From assembly GCA_041689935.1 (NCBI GenBank), contig JBDNFI010000087.1, forward strand, positions 112,963 through 176,962: 64,000 nt of DNA, given 5' to 3'. The stretch comes from CAXBDP01 sp041689935 (GTDB lineage Bacteria; Bacteroidota; Bacteroidia; Cytophagales; Cyclobacteriaceae). The translations under genes and the position numbers were made by a program. How positions within the stretch are numbered: position 1 is the stretch's first letter; each line of letters begins with the position of its first letter. Below are positions 8,847 to 17,371 of this stretch, one piece after another. The notes under the pieces were generated by a model. It saw only the letters and a program-made list of their open reading frames with translations, was not told where the DNA came from and searched no databases.

Positions 8847-9181
8847 ATGCAAATTTTTTACAAACTATTTTTTTACATAGTTGATACTATTAGTCTTATT
8901 TGAAATTTTTCTCGTACCAAATAATATAAAAAACGCTCTAAATTCTTTTAATTTGATGATTTTGAAATAGATAAGAAAAAAAATTAAAGTATGGTTTTAT
9001 ACTAAACCATTTTCGACGCATCTACAATCTTGCTAGCGTTCACATATATCGCTATCACTTTACTAAACTGCGCACAAACTATTTAGGGCAATAAGTTACT
9101 GATTTTAGGCGAGTAGGATGGATTTTCTTTAAAAATAGAACCGCCGCTGAACATAGGTGGCACACACGGAACGCTTGCGCC
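8847..9181 (-). repeat. Long direct repeat, copy 1 (upstream of the Cys-rich peptide gene)
   Basis: About 335 bp, repeated at 10330-10745 in the same orientation. Two blocks are nearly identical: 9004-9054 against 10494-10544 (51 bp, one mismatch) and 9070-9181 against 10634-10745 (112 bp, about five mismatches). The AT-rich part 8847-9003 is about 80% identical by eye. On the minus strand each copy lies directly upstream of an accessory secreted-protein gene. The interval 8746-9207 otherwise contains only the octamer array, with no supported gene. Confidence 0.9.
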
Positions 9182-9207
9182 AGGTTAGGACTATAATTTA
9201 CAAAACT

Positions 9208-10281
9208 TTAAAACAAATGATGCAACGCTTTAGGTATCTCTGCCTTCCCAATGGAATGATCTTCTGGAGCTAGGTTAGACCAGGGCTCGAAATAAAGAGC
9301 TTTGTTTCCAAAGTCAATAGTCATCCTTCTTATAGCTTGATCTAATTTCAGATTGCCAACATGGTTGAGTTCATAATCATAAATCTCAATTATTGGCTCA
9401 AATACTCTTTTGGAGAAACTGTCGAATGAGCCATTGTTATTAACAGCATATATAAAATCAGGCCCCGCAATTACCTGATAATATTGTTGAGCAGTACCTC
9501 TATCTTTTGCCATTGCTGTATCAGTGTCATAGTCATCGACAATTATCTCAATGTCTTTGGTTTTTAATTGATTTATTAAATTCAAATTTTGATCATATAA
9601 AATGATATATGGAAAATTTATAAGGGCCGTAACCAATATTTTTCGACTTGGTTGAAAATCCATATTTTTGAAATACAGCATATTACGAGCCATTCCAGTT
9701 TGAGGCGCATTTAATGGAGGATGAAAATCATAGAAGGCTTCCATATTTTCCTCAAAATCAATTTTTTGAAAATTATGCCCACCTCGAATTGAATTGGTAA
9801 TAAAACCGTTATCAGTTTTAGCCATTTGAGCCCAATTAACTAAATTTGCCTTTAAGGAATACTCTTGCTCAAATGTTAGCTTTCCTTCTATTAATTGAAG
9901 CTTGAATACCAATTGTTTATTCGGATCCCAATAGCGCACCCCGTCATTTAGCGACACTTCTCCTCCTGCAGCAAAAGGTCTTAATTGACCGATTTCGTTA
10001 GGCCCACCTCCTTTTGTGGCAATCCATTCCTCCGTTCTAGTGGCCAAATTAACTACTTGCAGCACTGTATCCTTACATGCATTTATAATTAGCATAAAAT
10101 TATCAGCGGTATAAGTAACATACTCAGGACACCAAGTGAAAATATCCTCCACATAAGTCACTTGTGCTTCTGCTGCAACAAATTTAATTTCTTCTGTTTC
10201 TTCCACATCGGAACATGAAAGAACAACTAGGGCAAGACAAAAGCCCAAACCCAAAGATGAAACTGCACTTTTAATTTTCAT
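9208..10281 (-). CDS. Six-bladed beta-propeller lipoprotein (BF3164/TolB-like)
   Basis: Lipoprotein of 357 residues; the signal peptide ends in LVVLSC with the lipidated Cys at residue 23. Repeating blade-like segments such as DTVLQVVNLATRTEEWIATK, GPNEIGQLRPF and IIEIYDYELNHVGNLKLDQA suggest a six-bladed propeller of the kind annotated as BF3164-family or TolB-like in Bacteroidota. GGGPNEIGQL resembles the GxGPGEY-type turn seen in the other propeller lipoproteins of this window. No enzyme motif is seen. The gene is bracketed by two long direct repeats, one immediately upstream of its start, and has no close partner gene. Confidence 0.72.
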   Translation of the reverse strand: MKIKSAVSSLGLGFCLALVVLSCSDVEETEEIKFVAAEAQVTYVEDIFTWCPEYVTYTADNFMLIINACKDTVLQVVNLATRTEEWIATKGGGPNEIGQLRPFAAGGEVSLNDGVRYWDPNKQLVFKLQLIEGKLTFEQEYSLKANLVNWAQMAKTDNGFITNSIRGGHNFQKIDFEENMEAFYDFHPPLNAPQTGMARNMLYFKNMDFQPSRKILVTALINFPYIILYDQNLNLINQLKTKDIEIIVDDYDTDTAMAKDRGTAQQYYQVIAGPDFIYAVNNNGSFDSFSKRVFEPIIEIYDYELNHVGNLKLDQAIRRMTIDFGNKALYFEPWSNLAPEDHSIGKAEIPKALHHLF

Positions 10282-10329
10282 AATTCAATCATTTTTTGAC
10301 CTTCAAGTAGATAATCTTAATGAATTAAC

Positions 10330-10745
10330 ATGCAAATTATTTTCAGACTATTTCTCGACATAGTTGATATTAATAGTCTTATTAGAAATTGTTTAAATTC
10401 CAATAGTATAAAAATCAGCTCAAATTCTCTTAATTCGATGATTTTGATACAGATAAGAAAAAATTAAAAATTTTATAGTATGATTTTTATGGGAAACCAT
10501 TTTCGACGCATCTACAATCTTGCTAGCGTTCACGTATATCGCTAGGTAGCACACGCGTTTCGCGTGTGACTCTATCCAATTCCTAACATGCCAATGTCTT
10601 TGAAACAACAAAGGCATTGGTATTTTAAAAATTGCACACAAACTATTTAGGGCAATAAGTTACTGATTTTAGGCGAGTAGGATGGATTTTCTTTAAAAAT
10701 AGAACCGCCGCTAACCATAGGTGCCACACACGGAACACTTGCGCC
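10330..10745 (-). repeat. Long direct repeat, copy 2 (upstream of the propeller lipoprotein gene), with an 81-bp length difference
   Basis: Second copy of the repeat at 8847-9181. Between the two conserved blocks it carries extra sequence (about 10545-10633) where copy 1 has only about 15 unrelated bases. The extra piece holds two hairpins: CACACGCG/CGCGTGTG at 10550-10568 with a TTT loop, and a 12-bp stem (10591-10602 with 10609-10620, one G-U pair). The 722-nt gap 10282-11003 contains this repeat and, to its right, about 255 nt of AT-rich DNA in which I see nothing convincing. Confidence 0.9.
10550..10620. other. Two hairpins in the extra segment of repeat copy 2
   Basis: Hairpin 1: perfect 8-bp stem at 10550-10557 and 10561-10568 with a 3-nt loop. 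Hairpin 2: arms 10591-10602 and 10609-10620 (CCAATG...CTTTG paired with CAAAG...CATTGG), loop AAACAA. Neither is followed by a clear T run on the plus strand. On the minus strand hairpin 2 precedes the upstream half of the repeat. They could be RNA structures of a leader or the ends of a small inserted element. Confidence 0.6.
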
Positions 10746-11003
10746 AAAAGAGATTTTAGTGACGAAAGTTCCACCTATTTATCGTTCCACAAGCACATAA
10801 ACCAGCTAGTTTAACCTAGCTTCAATTGATAATACAATAGATGTTTTCCACATCTAAATCAAAAAATCATTCAGTTGCAGTACCCATGGAATCAAGCCTT
10901 TAGTACCCTGATCGAAAAAGTAAACTCATATAAACGGTGAAAACATAATACTTAGTGCAACCTTTTGGGCAAATCATGCATCTTACCTACAAAATAACGT
11001 ATC

Positions 11004-11702
11004 ATGAAAACTACTTTTAGTACCCAATTCTTCATTTTCTTTTATACACTCATCTCTATTGCCTTTGTCGCCAATGGCCAAACCTCCTCTCAAGATAGGC
11101 CCGTAGGTTCGTTTACTGGAATAGATGTAGGAAGCGCTTTTGAAGTGATCCTCACACAGGGCGATGACCACAAAGTAGTGGTAGAGGTCGAAGATAAACT
11201 TCACCAAAAAGTGGATGTAGAAGTGAGAAACAATACGCTCTACATAAAAACCAATGGTAGATTTACCACCAAAAGGAAGATGGCAGTGTATATTACTTTC
11301 GCACAACTAGAAAAAATGAATTTTAGCGGTGCCAGCAAAGTATCTGCTACTACAGACATCAAAGGCGATGATTTGGAAATAGAGTTGTCGGGTGCAAGCA
11401 AATTAGATTTAAGACTAATTGTAAATGATTTGGAGTTCAGCGGATCAGGCGCAAGCAATACCGTCTTAGGCGGAAGTTGCAATAGCTTAGATTTGGAATT
11501 GAGCGGTGCAAGTAAATTTTCAGCCTTTGATCTTCCTGCCAATAGTGCCTCACTAAACCTCTCTGGAGCAAGCAAAGTAGATGTAAATGTAACACAACGT
11601 ATAGATGTGAATGCAAGTGGCAGCTCCAAAATTACCTATAAAGGAAATGCGAGAACCGGAAAATTAATTACAAGCGGTTCTTCTTCCATCAGAAAGCTCT
11701 AA
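11004..11702 (+). CDS. Head-GIN domain (DUF2807) secreted protein
   Basis: Secreted protein of 232 residues with a signal peptide (cleavage after ANGQ) followed by a head-GIN/DUF2807 domain beginning RPVGSFTGIDVGSAFEVILT, the family hallmark. The core is a right-handed beta-helix whose turns show as repeats of FSGASK, LSGASK, GSGASN, LSGASK, LSGASK and ASGSSK at roughly 18-25-residue spacing. Members are common in Bacteroidota and proposed to be surface or adhesion proteins; the actual ligand is unknown. It stands alone, convergent with meaB, with only 11 nt between the stops. Confidence 0.9.
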   Translation: MKTTFSTQFFIFFYTLISIAFVANGQTSSQDRPVGSFTGIDVGSAFEVILTQGDDHKVVVEVEDKLHQKVDVEVRNNTLYIKTNGRFTTKRKMAVYITFAQLEKMNFSGASKVSATTDIKGDDLEIELSGASKLDLRLIVNDLEFSGSGASNTVLGGSCNSLDLELSGASKFSAFDLPANSASLNLSGASKVDVNVTQRIDVNASGSSKITYKGNARTGKLITSGSSSIRKL

Positions 11703-11713
11703 CCCACAGGGCG

Positions 11714-12715
11714 TTAATTAATATCGTAAAGCCGCAATAATTCTAAGGCAGCCCTGGTTGGCGCTTTCACACCAGCTTCAACCTCCCGCTTTAGTTCTAT
11801 TGCAGCTTTTTGTATAGCCTCGTAACTGTAAAAACGCTGTTCCAAATGGAATTTTACGGCATCAAACATCCACTTCACATTCTGCTCTTTCCTATTTGTA
11901 AGAAAAAAACCATTTTGTTGCATTTTATTTTTAAAATCAAAAATTAACTTCCAAACGTCATCTATTCCACTTTTCTGCAAAGATGAGCAGGTAAGTACTT
12001 TCGGATACCAGCCACTTTGGGCGGGAGGAAATAAATGCAACGCATTCTGATAGGCTACTTTGGCTCTTTTGGCCATGTTCTCATTTTCGCCATCTGCCTT
12101 ATTGATCACAATGGTATCCGCCATTTCCATGATGCCTTTTTTGATTCCTTGCAGCTCGTCCCCGGCACCCGCAAGCATCAATAGTAAGAAAAAATCAACC
12201 ATGCCATGCACCATCGTTTCGGATTGCCCCACTCCTACGGTTTCCACAAAAATGACATCAAAGCCGGCGGCTTCACAAAAAATAATGGCCTCCCGCGTTT
12301 TGAATCCTACACCTCCCAAGGCCCTGCCAGCAGCTGAAGGGCGGATATAGGCCATTGGGTTATGCGCCAAAGCCACCATGCGTGTTTTGTCGCCCAATAT
12401 ACTCCCACCCGACCGCTGACTACTCGGGTCGATCGCCAACACAGCCAATCGCTTGCCCTCCTCGGTCAGTTTTGTCCCCATCGCCTCGATAAAGGTACTT
12501 TTGCCCACGCCAGGAACGCCAGTAATGCCCACCCGAATCGAATTGCCACTATGTGGAATCAGCTTGTCCAAAACCAAAGAAGACAACTCTTGATCGGAAG
12601 GCAAATGGCTCTCTGCAAGCGTAATCGACTGACTCAAAATCACTCTATCCTGATTTAAAATCCCCTCTACATAATATTCAGGTAAAAAGCGTTTTGGCTT
12701 GCGAGATATTGACAT
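11714..12715 (-). CDS. meaB: Methylmalonyl-CoA mutase-associated GTPase MeaB
   Basis: G3E-family P-loop GTPase that loads and protects adenosylcobalamin in methylmalonyl-CoA mutase. Walker A GVPGVGKST lies at residues 66-74. IDPSSQRSGGSILGDKTRM (switch I region), ETVGVGQSE (switch II) and NKADGEN (base recognition) follow in MeaB/ArgK order. 333 residues is the usual length. No mutase genes are in the window, so its partner is encoded elsewhere. It is transcribed toward the head-GIN gene. Confidence 0.95.
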   Translation of the reverse strand: MSISRKPKRFLPEYYVEGILNQDRVILSQSITLAESHLPSDQELSSLVLDKLIPHSGNSIRVGITGVPGVGKSTFIEAMGTKLTEEGKRLAVLAIDPSSQRSGGSILGDKTRMVALAHNPMAYIRPSAAGRALGGVGFKTREAIIFCEAAGFDVIFVETVGVGQSETMVHGMVDFFLLLMLAGAGDELQGIKKGIMEMADTIVINKADGENENMAKRAKVAYQNALHLFPPAQSGWYPKVLTCSSLQKSGIDDVWKLIFDFKNKMQQNGFFLTNRKEQNVKWMFDAVKFHLEQRFYSYEAIQKAAIELKREVEAGVKAPTRAALELLRLYDIN

Positions 12716-12945
12716 GGTTGAAATTAGCTAATAAGCGAAAAAAAACATCATTTGAGAAAAATATTTTATGAGAAATTGCCTCTTTTCAACAATGGAAACC
12801 TTTTAAATTCGTTCAAATTATGATAGGTTTATTTACTCAAAATCAATTATTTACGGTTTCAAAATTATGGACTATAATTTGCTACATGATCCCGTAACTA
12901 TTAACAAACAAACCAATTATGTTAACCATTAAAAACACCGCAAAA

Positions 12946-13704
12946 ATGAAAATTTTCAGAAATTCTCTTTTTGTCGTAACTGCTGGACTACTTGTAAGTT
13001 CTTGCGGAATGAATTCAGAAACTGAACAACTAAGAGCGGAGGCTGATTCCCTTCAGGCTGAGCTACAATCCACTACCTTGGCGGTGCAAACCTTGCAGCA
13101 AGTAGGTGCTTGGATGGACTCGATTGATAGCGGAAGAGAAAACTTAGAGTTAAGCCTTGAAAGAGGAATTCAAAGTGATGATTTCGTTGCTCGTATGGAA
13201 GCGATCAATCAGTATGTGAAAGATTCAGAAAATAAAATTACTGAACTCGAATCAAACTTAAGCTCAACAAGCAGCCAAAGTCAAGCTTATGCTGGAACGA
13301 TCAGCCGTTTAAGACAGCAATTGCAGAGCAAAAATGACGAAGTGGTAAGTTTGCAAGATCAAGTAACTCGCTACAAAGTAGAAAATCAAGATTTGATTTC
13401 GGCTGTATCTATGCGCGAGGAAGAAATCATGCAGAAGGACACTGAACTTGAGATCAAGAGACAAGAATTGCAATTACTTGAAGCCCGTATTATGGGCTTG
13501 TTCGAAGCTGCAAAAATAAACCAGGCTGATGCGTTGTTCGCTAGAGGTCAGGCTATTGAAGAAGCTGCAAATAGAACGAGATTGGCTCCTAATAAGAAAA
13601 AAGAAACGTATCTTGAGGCATTGGAACTATATAGACAGGCAAGCAATCTTGGCCACGTAGAAGCTAAAACCAAGATGGAAGAGCTTCAGAAGATCCTCAA
13701 TTAG
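12946..13704 (+). CDS. Coiled-coil lipoprotein with C-terminal Sel1-like helix pair
   Basis: The lipoprotein signal MKIFRNSLFVVTAGLLVSSC ends in lipobox LVSSC. It is followed by about 170 residues of heptad-rich coiled coil (AEADSLQAELQ, ITELESNLSSTSSQ, LRQQLQSKNDEVVSLQDQVT). The C-terminus (LELYRQASNLGHVEAKTKME) resembles a single Sel1/TPR-like repeat. I chose the ATG at 12946 because it opens the signal peptide; an in-frame ATG at 12919 adds nine polar residues. The function is not recognised; a periplasmic structural or scaffold role is a guess. A terminator follows. Confidence 0.8.
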   Translation: MKIFRNSLFVVTAGLLVSSCGMNSETEQLRAEADSLQAELQSTTLAVQTLQQVGAWMDSIDSGRENLELSLERGIQSDDFVARMEAINQYVKDSENKITELESNLSSTSSQSQAYAGTISRLRQQLQSKNDEVVSLQDQVTRYKVENQDLISAVSMREEEIMQKDTELEIKRQELQLLEARIMGLFEAAKINQADALFARGQAIEEAANRTRLAPNKKKETYLEALELYRQASNLGHVEAKTKMEELQKILN

Positions 13705-13729
13705 GTAAATCTGGAGGAACAAAGGTTGA

Positions 13730-13759
13730 AACCCCGGCACGAGATGTCGGGGTTTTTTG
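13730..13759 (+). terminator. Hairpin terminator after the coiled-coil lipoprotein gene
   Basis: Stem AACCCCGGCA (13730-13739) with TGTCGGGGTT (13745-13754), one mismatch, loop CGAGA, followed by a T run. It overlaps the N-terminal extension of the next open frame, which supports the downstream ATG at 13795 as the true start of that gene. Confidence 0.88.
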
Positions 13760-13794
13760 TTTTATCCGTATCTTGTGAGCCAGAAAATACTCCT

Positions 13795-14592
13795 ATGCGC
13801 TTACAAGAAATCACTATTTACCCCATAAAATCTTTTGCTGGGATTGACCTTACCGAATCGGAAGTGACCGAGCGAGGATTGCTGTATGATCGGAACTGGA
13901 TGCTAATCAATAGTAAGGGCAAATTTATCAGCCAAAGAGAGTTTCCAATATTAAGTCTTTTGATTACGCAGATTGAAAACGGCTCCCTCAATATTTCCCA
14001 TCGACTTAACAAAGCTTTTCAGCTCCAGTTGGGTTTAGCCGAAAGCTTACAAGCCACCTCCCAAGTAGATGTATGGGATGACACCATGCTTGCCGAACAC
14101 GTAAGCGAGGAGGCATCGGCAAAATTATCTGAAATATTGCAGCAAGAAGTTTCGCTAGTTAAAATAGGCAAAAGTACCTCTCGTTTGGCCGATACGCGAT
14201 TTGTGGATACTGACACCCAGGTGAGCTTTGCCGATGGCTACCCTTTTCTGATTATTTCCCAAGCCTCTCTTGATGATTTGAATAGCCGGCTTGAGGCACC
14301 AGTAGAAATGAATAGATTCCGGCCCAACATGGTTATAAGCGGATCAACCTCATTCGAAGAAGATACTTGGAAGGAAATTCAGATTGGTGAATGTAGGTTT
14401 CAGATAGTGAAACCCTGCGCAAGATGTGAAGTAACCACCATCAATCAACAAACGGCTGAGCGAGGCAAAGAGCCATTACGCACACTCAGCAAATATCGGC
14501 GGGAGGGTAATAAGGTGCTATTTGGCCAAAATATGATTGCCCTCAAAGCAGGCAAAATAAGTGTGGGTGATAAGGTGAAAATTCTTAAATGA
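13795..14592 (+). CDS. MOSC domain protein (MOSC_N + MOSC)
   Basis: Molybdenum-cofactor sulfurase C-terminal-type protein of 265 residues. The N-terminal MOSC_N domain starts LQEITIYPIKSFAGI and contains ERGLLYDRNWMLI. The MOSC core contains RFRPNMVISG and PCARCEVTTINQQT followed by EPLRTLSKYR, including the conserved Cys that binds or transfers sulfur or Mo cofactor in mARC-like proteins. The frame is open upstream to 13726, but that stretch contains the preceding terminator. It overlaps the next gene by 4 nt (ATGA), so the two are translationally coupled. Confidence 0.92.
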   Translation: MRLQEITIYPIKSFAGIDLTESEVTERGLLYDRNWMLINSKGKFISQREFPILSLLITQIENGSLNISHRLNKAFQLQLGLAESLQATSQVDVWDDTMLAEHVSEEASAKLSEILQQEVSLVKIGKSTSRLADTRFVDTDTQVSFADGYPFLIISQASLDDLNSRLEAPVEMNRFRPNMVISGSTSFEEDTWKEIQIGECRFQIVKPCARCEVTTINQQTAERGKEPLRTLSKYRREGNKVLFGQNMIALKAGKISVGDKVKILK

Positions 14593-15602
14593 GTACCCCA
14601 AATAAAGAGCATTTTTTCAGAATCACCGCATTGTGGGCATTGAGCGAATCAATGCTCGGCGGCATTTTACATGGGCTCAAAATCCCCATTACAGGAATTT
14701 TGGTGGGAGGATTGGCTGTGGTCTATATTTGCCTGCTCGCCTATTACACAAGCTCCCGAAAAGATATTCTCACGGCAACGATTTTAGTAATGCTGATAAA
14801 AGGACTCTTGGCACCTCATTCTCCTTTTGGCGCATACTTCGCTGTTTTTTTTCAAGGTGCAATGGGATGGCTCATTTTCTCCATTATACCCTCATTCAGG
14901 CTCGGCGCAATGCTGCTTGGGCTTATAAATCTGTTGGAATCTGCCTTACAAAAACTGATCGTTACGACCATTATATTTGGTCAGGATGTGTGGGTAGCAT
15001 TAGATGAGTTTTTAACTTATGTAATGGGTCAATTTGGAGGATCAAATCAACAATATATTTATACGCTATTAGCTATATATTTAGGAATTTATGGTCTTGT
15101 TGGCTTATTTTTTGGTTGGCTTGGAGGGAGCATTCCAAATAGAATTGCCAATTACCGTATTAAATATCCAGACCTGGTTTTTGATGCCTCTTACATCGCA
15201 ACAGATGAAAATATTCCCTCACAGCGAAAAAGTAGAAGAAAGAAAATTGGCAAAAAACTTATTGTTTGGATTTGGGTAATTTTACTTATTCTACTAATTA
15301 TCCCGCTATTCAATCCAGCGTTAGAACTGTTGCCTCAGCAGCGTATTATTCAATTGCTCATTAGATCTTTCTTAGTAATTGCTGGCTGGCTTTTGGTAAT
15401 AGGCCCAATGCTAATGCGCCAATTCAAAAACTGGATGGCCAAAAAGCAATCAGATATGTCGAAGGATATATCAACAATATTAGACATGATGCCTGAAACT
15501 AAATGGATTGTAAAAGAATCTTGGAAACAAGCCCAAAATCAAAAGAAACTCAATCGTTTTACTTACTTTAGTAAAGTACTACTTATAAATATATTCCCAT
15601 AA
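14589..15602 (+). CDS. Multi-pass membrane protein of unknown function
   Basis: Integral membrane protein of 337 residues with about five hydrophobic segments in the first 190 residues, then a basic loop (RKSRRKKIGKKL) and two further helices near residues 225-275. The N-terminal part (LWALSESMLGGILHGLKIPI then TGILVGG) recalls substrate-binding subunits of ECF-type vitamin transporters, but this is only a resemblance. It overlaps the MOSC gene by 4 nt and ends 1 nt before the NTPase gene, so all three are probably one transcript. I do not assign a substrate. Confidence 0.7.
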   Translation: MSTPNKEHFFRITALWALSESMLGGILHGLKIPITGILVGGLAVVYICLLAYYTSSRKDILTATILVMLIKGLLAPHSPFGAYFAVFFQGAMGWLIFSIIPSFRLGAMLLGLINLLESALQKLIVTTIIFGQDVWVALDEFLTYVMGQFGGSNQQYIYTLLAIYLGIYGLVGLFFGWLGGSIPNRIANYRIKYPDLVFDASYIATDENIPSQRKSRRKKIGKKLIVWIWVILLILLIIPLFNPALELLPQQRIIQLLIRSFLVIAGWLLVIGPMLMRQFKNWMAKKQSDMSKDISTILDMMPETKWIVKESWKQAQNQKKLNRFTYFSKVLLINIFP

Positions 15603-15603
15603 A

Positions 15604-16092
15604 ATGAAAAACGTAATTTTATTAACAGGCCCAAAGAGAACCGGAAAATCTACCGCAATTGAAAATTGGATAAGTAGAAAAGCGGGAGGAGTTGCTGGTA
15701 TTCTGAGTCCAATTATCAATGAAAAGAGACATTTTAAATCTATTGAAAGTGGCGAACAGTGGGAGATGGAAGCCGCAGCAAATGAAGCTGGCTTGAACGT
15801 AGGCAAATACACCTTCTCCAATGCGGCATTCGAAAAAGCCTCAGAGATATTATTGAAGGCAGCCCAAAACGAAAAGGGTGAATTGTTAGTTATTGATGAA
15901 ATTGGGCCACTCGAGCTTAAAGGTGAAGGTTTACATAGCGCGCTAAAAAGCATCTTAGCAATGGAAAATGGAATTAGCGATATTTTAATTGTAGCGAGGG
16001 AAGGCTTAGTCAACGATATCTGCACGCATTTTGGAATCTCTGAGAAAAACTCAAAAGTGATGCTAATTACAGAATTGCTAACTAAGGCCTAG
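15604..16092 (+). CDS. Nucleoside-triphosphatase, THEP1-like (NTPase_1 family)
   Basis: Small P-loop NTPase of 162 residues. Walker A is GPKRTGKST at about residues 9-17, Walker B is LLVIDEIGPLEL near residue 95. The GGVAGILSP segment after helix 1 is typical of the THEP1/NTPase_1 family. Physiological substrates of this family are unsettled. The tight arrangement after a MOSC protein and a membrane protein suggests a link with cofactor uptake or modification, which is inference from context. Confidence 0.85.
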   Translation: MKNVILLTGPKRTGKSTAIENWISRKAGGVAGILSPIINEKRHFKSIESGEQWEMEAAANEAGLNVGKYTFSNAAFEKASEILLKAAQNEKGELLVIDEIGPLELKGEGLHSALKSILAMENGISDILIVAREGLVNDICTHFGISEKNSKVMLITELLTKA

Positions 16093-16117
16093 ATTTCTAT
16101 TTAACCAAACAGCCAAT

Positions 16118-16657
16118 ATGTTATTATTATATGTAAAATCGCTCCACATAATTTTTATTGTCACTTGGTTTGCAGGACTTTTTTATATTGTTAGGCTTTT
16201 TATTTATCAGACAGAGGCTTTAGGCAAACAAGAACCAGAGCGAGGGATCCTCTCCGAACAATTCAAAATCATGGCAAAACGCTTATGGTTTGGGATTACG
16301 TGGCCCAGTGCTATTCTCACTCTAATTTTTGGCACTTGGTTGCTCGTATTGATGCCCGGCTATTTGCAGCAAGGTTTTATGCAGGTGAAATTAGCGTTTG
16401 TCTTATTGCTATATGTCTATCACTTTTTCTGCCAGAACATTTACGCACAATTACAAAATGGCGAAGCGAAATGGACTTCTAATCGATTAAGAGTCTGGAA
16501 TGAGGTGGCCACAGTATTTCTGGTAGCCATTATTTTTCTAATTGTGCTTAAAAATAGCGTCGATATGCTCTGGGGATTGGTAGGTTTAGTACTCTTTTCG
16601 GGCATTCTTATGATCGCCATTCGTATATATAAATCTTTACGCCAGAAGGAACATTGA
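16118..16657 (+). CDS. hemJ: HemJ/CopD-type protoporphyrinogen oxidase
   Basis: Four-helix membrane protein of 179 residues resembling HemJ, which oxidises protoporphyrinogen IX to protoporphyrin IX. The conserved N-terminus KSLHIIFIVTWFAGLFYIVR contains the key histidine, and a conserved WPSA motif and the KLAFVLLLYVYH helix follow. HemJ and CopD-family proteins are related; the W-x-x-GLFYxxR pattern favours HemJ. It precedes a SCO protein and a cytochrome c, a context that fits haem and cytochrome-oxidase maturation. Confidence 0.8.
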   Translation: MLLLYVKSLHIIFIVTWFAGLFYIVRLFIYQTEALGKQEPERGILSEQFKIMAKRLWFGITWPSAILTLIFGTWLLVLMPGYLQQGFMQVKLAFVLLLYVYHFFCQNIYAQLQNGEAKWTSNRLRVWNEVATVFLVAIIFLIVLKNSVDMLWGLVGLVLFSGILMIAIRIYKSLRQKEH

Positions 16658-16702
16658 CCTTCTGCAATTTGTTCTAAACTGACGATAAATCCTGTTACTA
16701 TC

Positions 16703-17371
16703 ATGAAATTCTTTACCTCAGTTTTCATTGCCTTCACCTCATTTTTAATGCTATTTAGTTGTGCATCCAACACATCCGGCACAGAAGACGCTCTGCCAAT
16801 ATTAGGCCGCAAGGAGGTAGTTGAGAAAGAACTAAACGGCAAAATCAAACAAGATACTATTTACCATACCATTGGAGATTTTCGTTTCGTAGATCAAGAT
16901 AGCTCCTGGGTAACTCCTCAAAATTTTGAAGGGAAGATTTATGTTGCCGATTTCTTTTTCACCTCCTGCCCTACTATCTGCCCAATAATGAAAACTCAAA
17001 TGCTCCGAATTTTTGAGGAATTTAAGGGAAACCCTGAAGTGATGATTCTTTCGCATACCATTGACCCAGAATATGATACAGTAGCTCTGCTTAAGGACTT
17101 TTCTGAGCGAATTGGCGTAATGGATAATTCGCAATGGAAATTTGTAACAGGAGATAAGGACGAGATTTATAAAATTGGGCAAACAAAATATATGGTAAGT
17201 GCGACAGAAGATGCCTCAGAGCCAGGCGGGTTTGTACATAGCGGAGCTTTTTTGCTCGTTGATAAAGAGCAAAGAATTCGCGGCATTTATGATGGCACCA
17301 AAGAAGACAAAGTGGACAAATTGATGAAAGACATGACAAGATTATTGAAAGAATATGAAACTACCCTTTAG
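16703..17371 (+). CDS. SCO family copper/redox lipoprotein
   Basis: SCO1/SenC protein of 222 residues, a periplasmic thioredoxin-fold protein that delivers copper to the CuA site of cytochrome oxidase. A lipobox (LMLFSC, Cys20) anchors it. Copper ligands are visible as CPTIC at 89-93 and the conserved His179 in GGFVHSG. The gene overlaps the cytochrome c gene by 17 nt, indicating coexpression. Confidence 0.94.
   Translation: MKFFTSVFIAFTSFLMLFSCASNTSGTEDALPILGRKEVVEKELNGKIKQDTIYHTIGDFRFVDQDSSWVTPQNFEGKIYVADFFFTSCPTICPIMKTQMLRIFEEFKGNPEVMILSHTIDPEYDTVALLKDFSERIGVMDNSQWKFVTGDKDEIYKIGQTKYMVSATEDASEPGGFVHSGAFLLVDKEQRIRGIYDGTKEDKVDKLMKDMTRLLKEYETTL

Noticed and set aside
10420..10641. 73-codon minus-strand open frame inside repeat copy 2
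   Set aside because: It crosses the variable hairpin segment, is not preserved in copy 1, and has no start context; it is repeat DNA rather than a gene.
11326..11640. Repetitive AGCGGTGCAAGCAA-like DNA in the head-GIN gene as a DNA repeat element
   Set aside because: The repeats follow the beta-helix turns of the protein (SGASK) and are explained by the domain.
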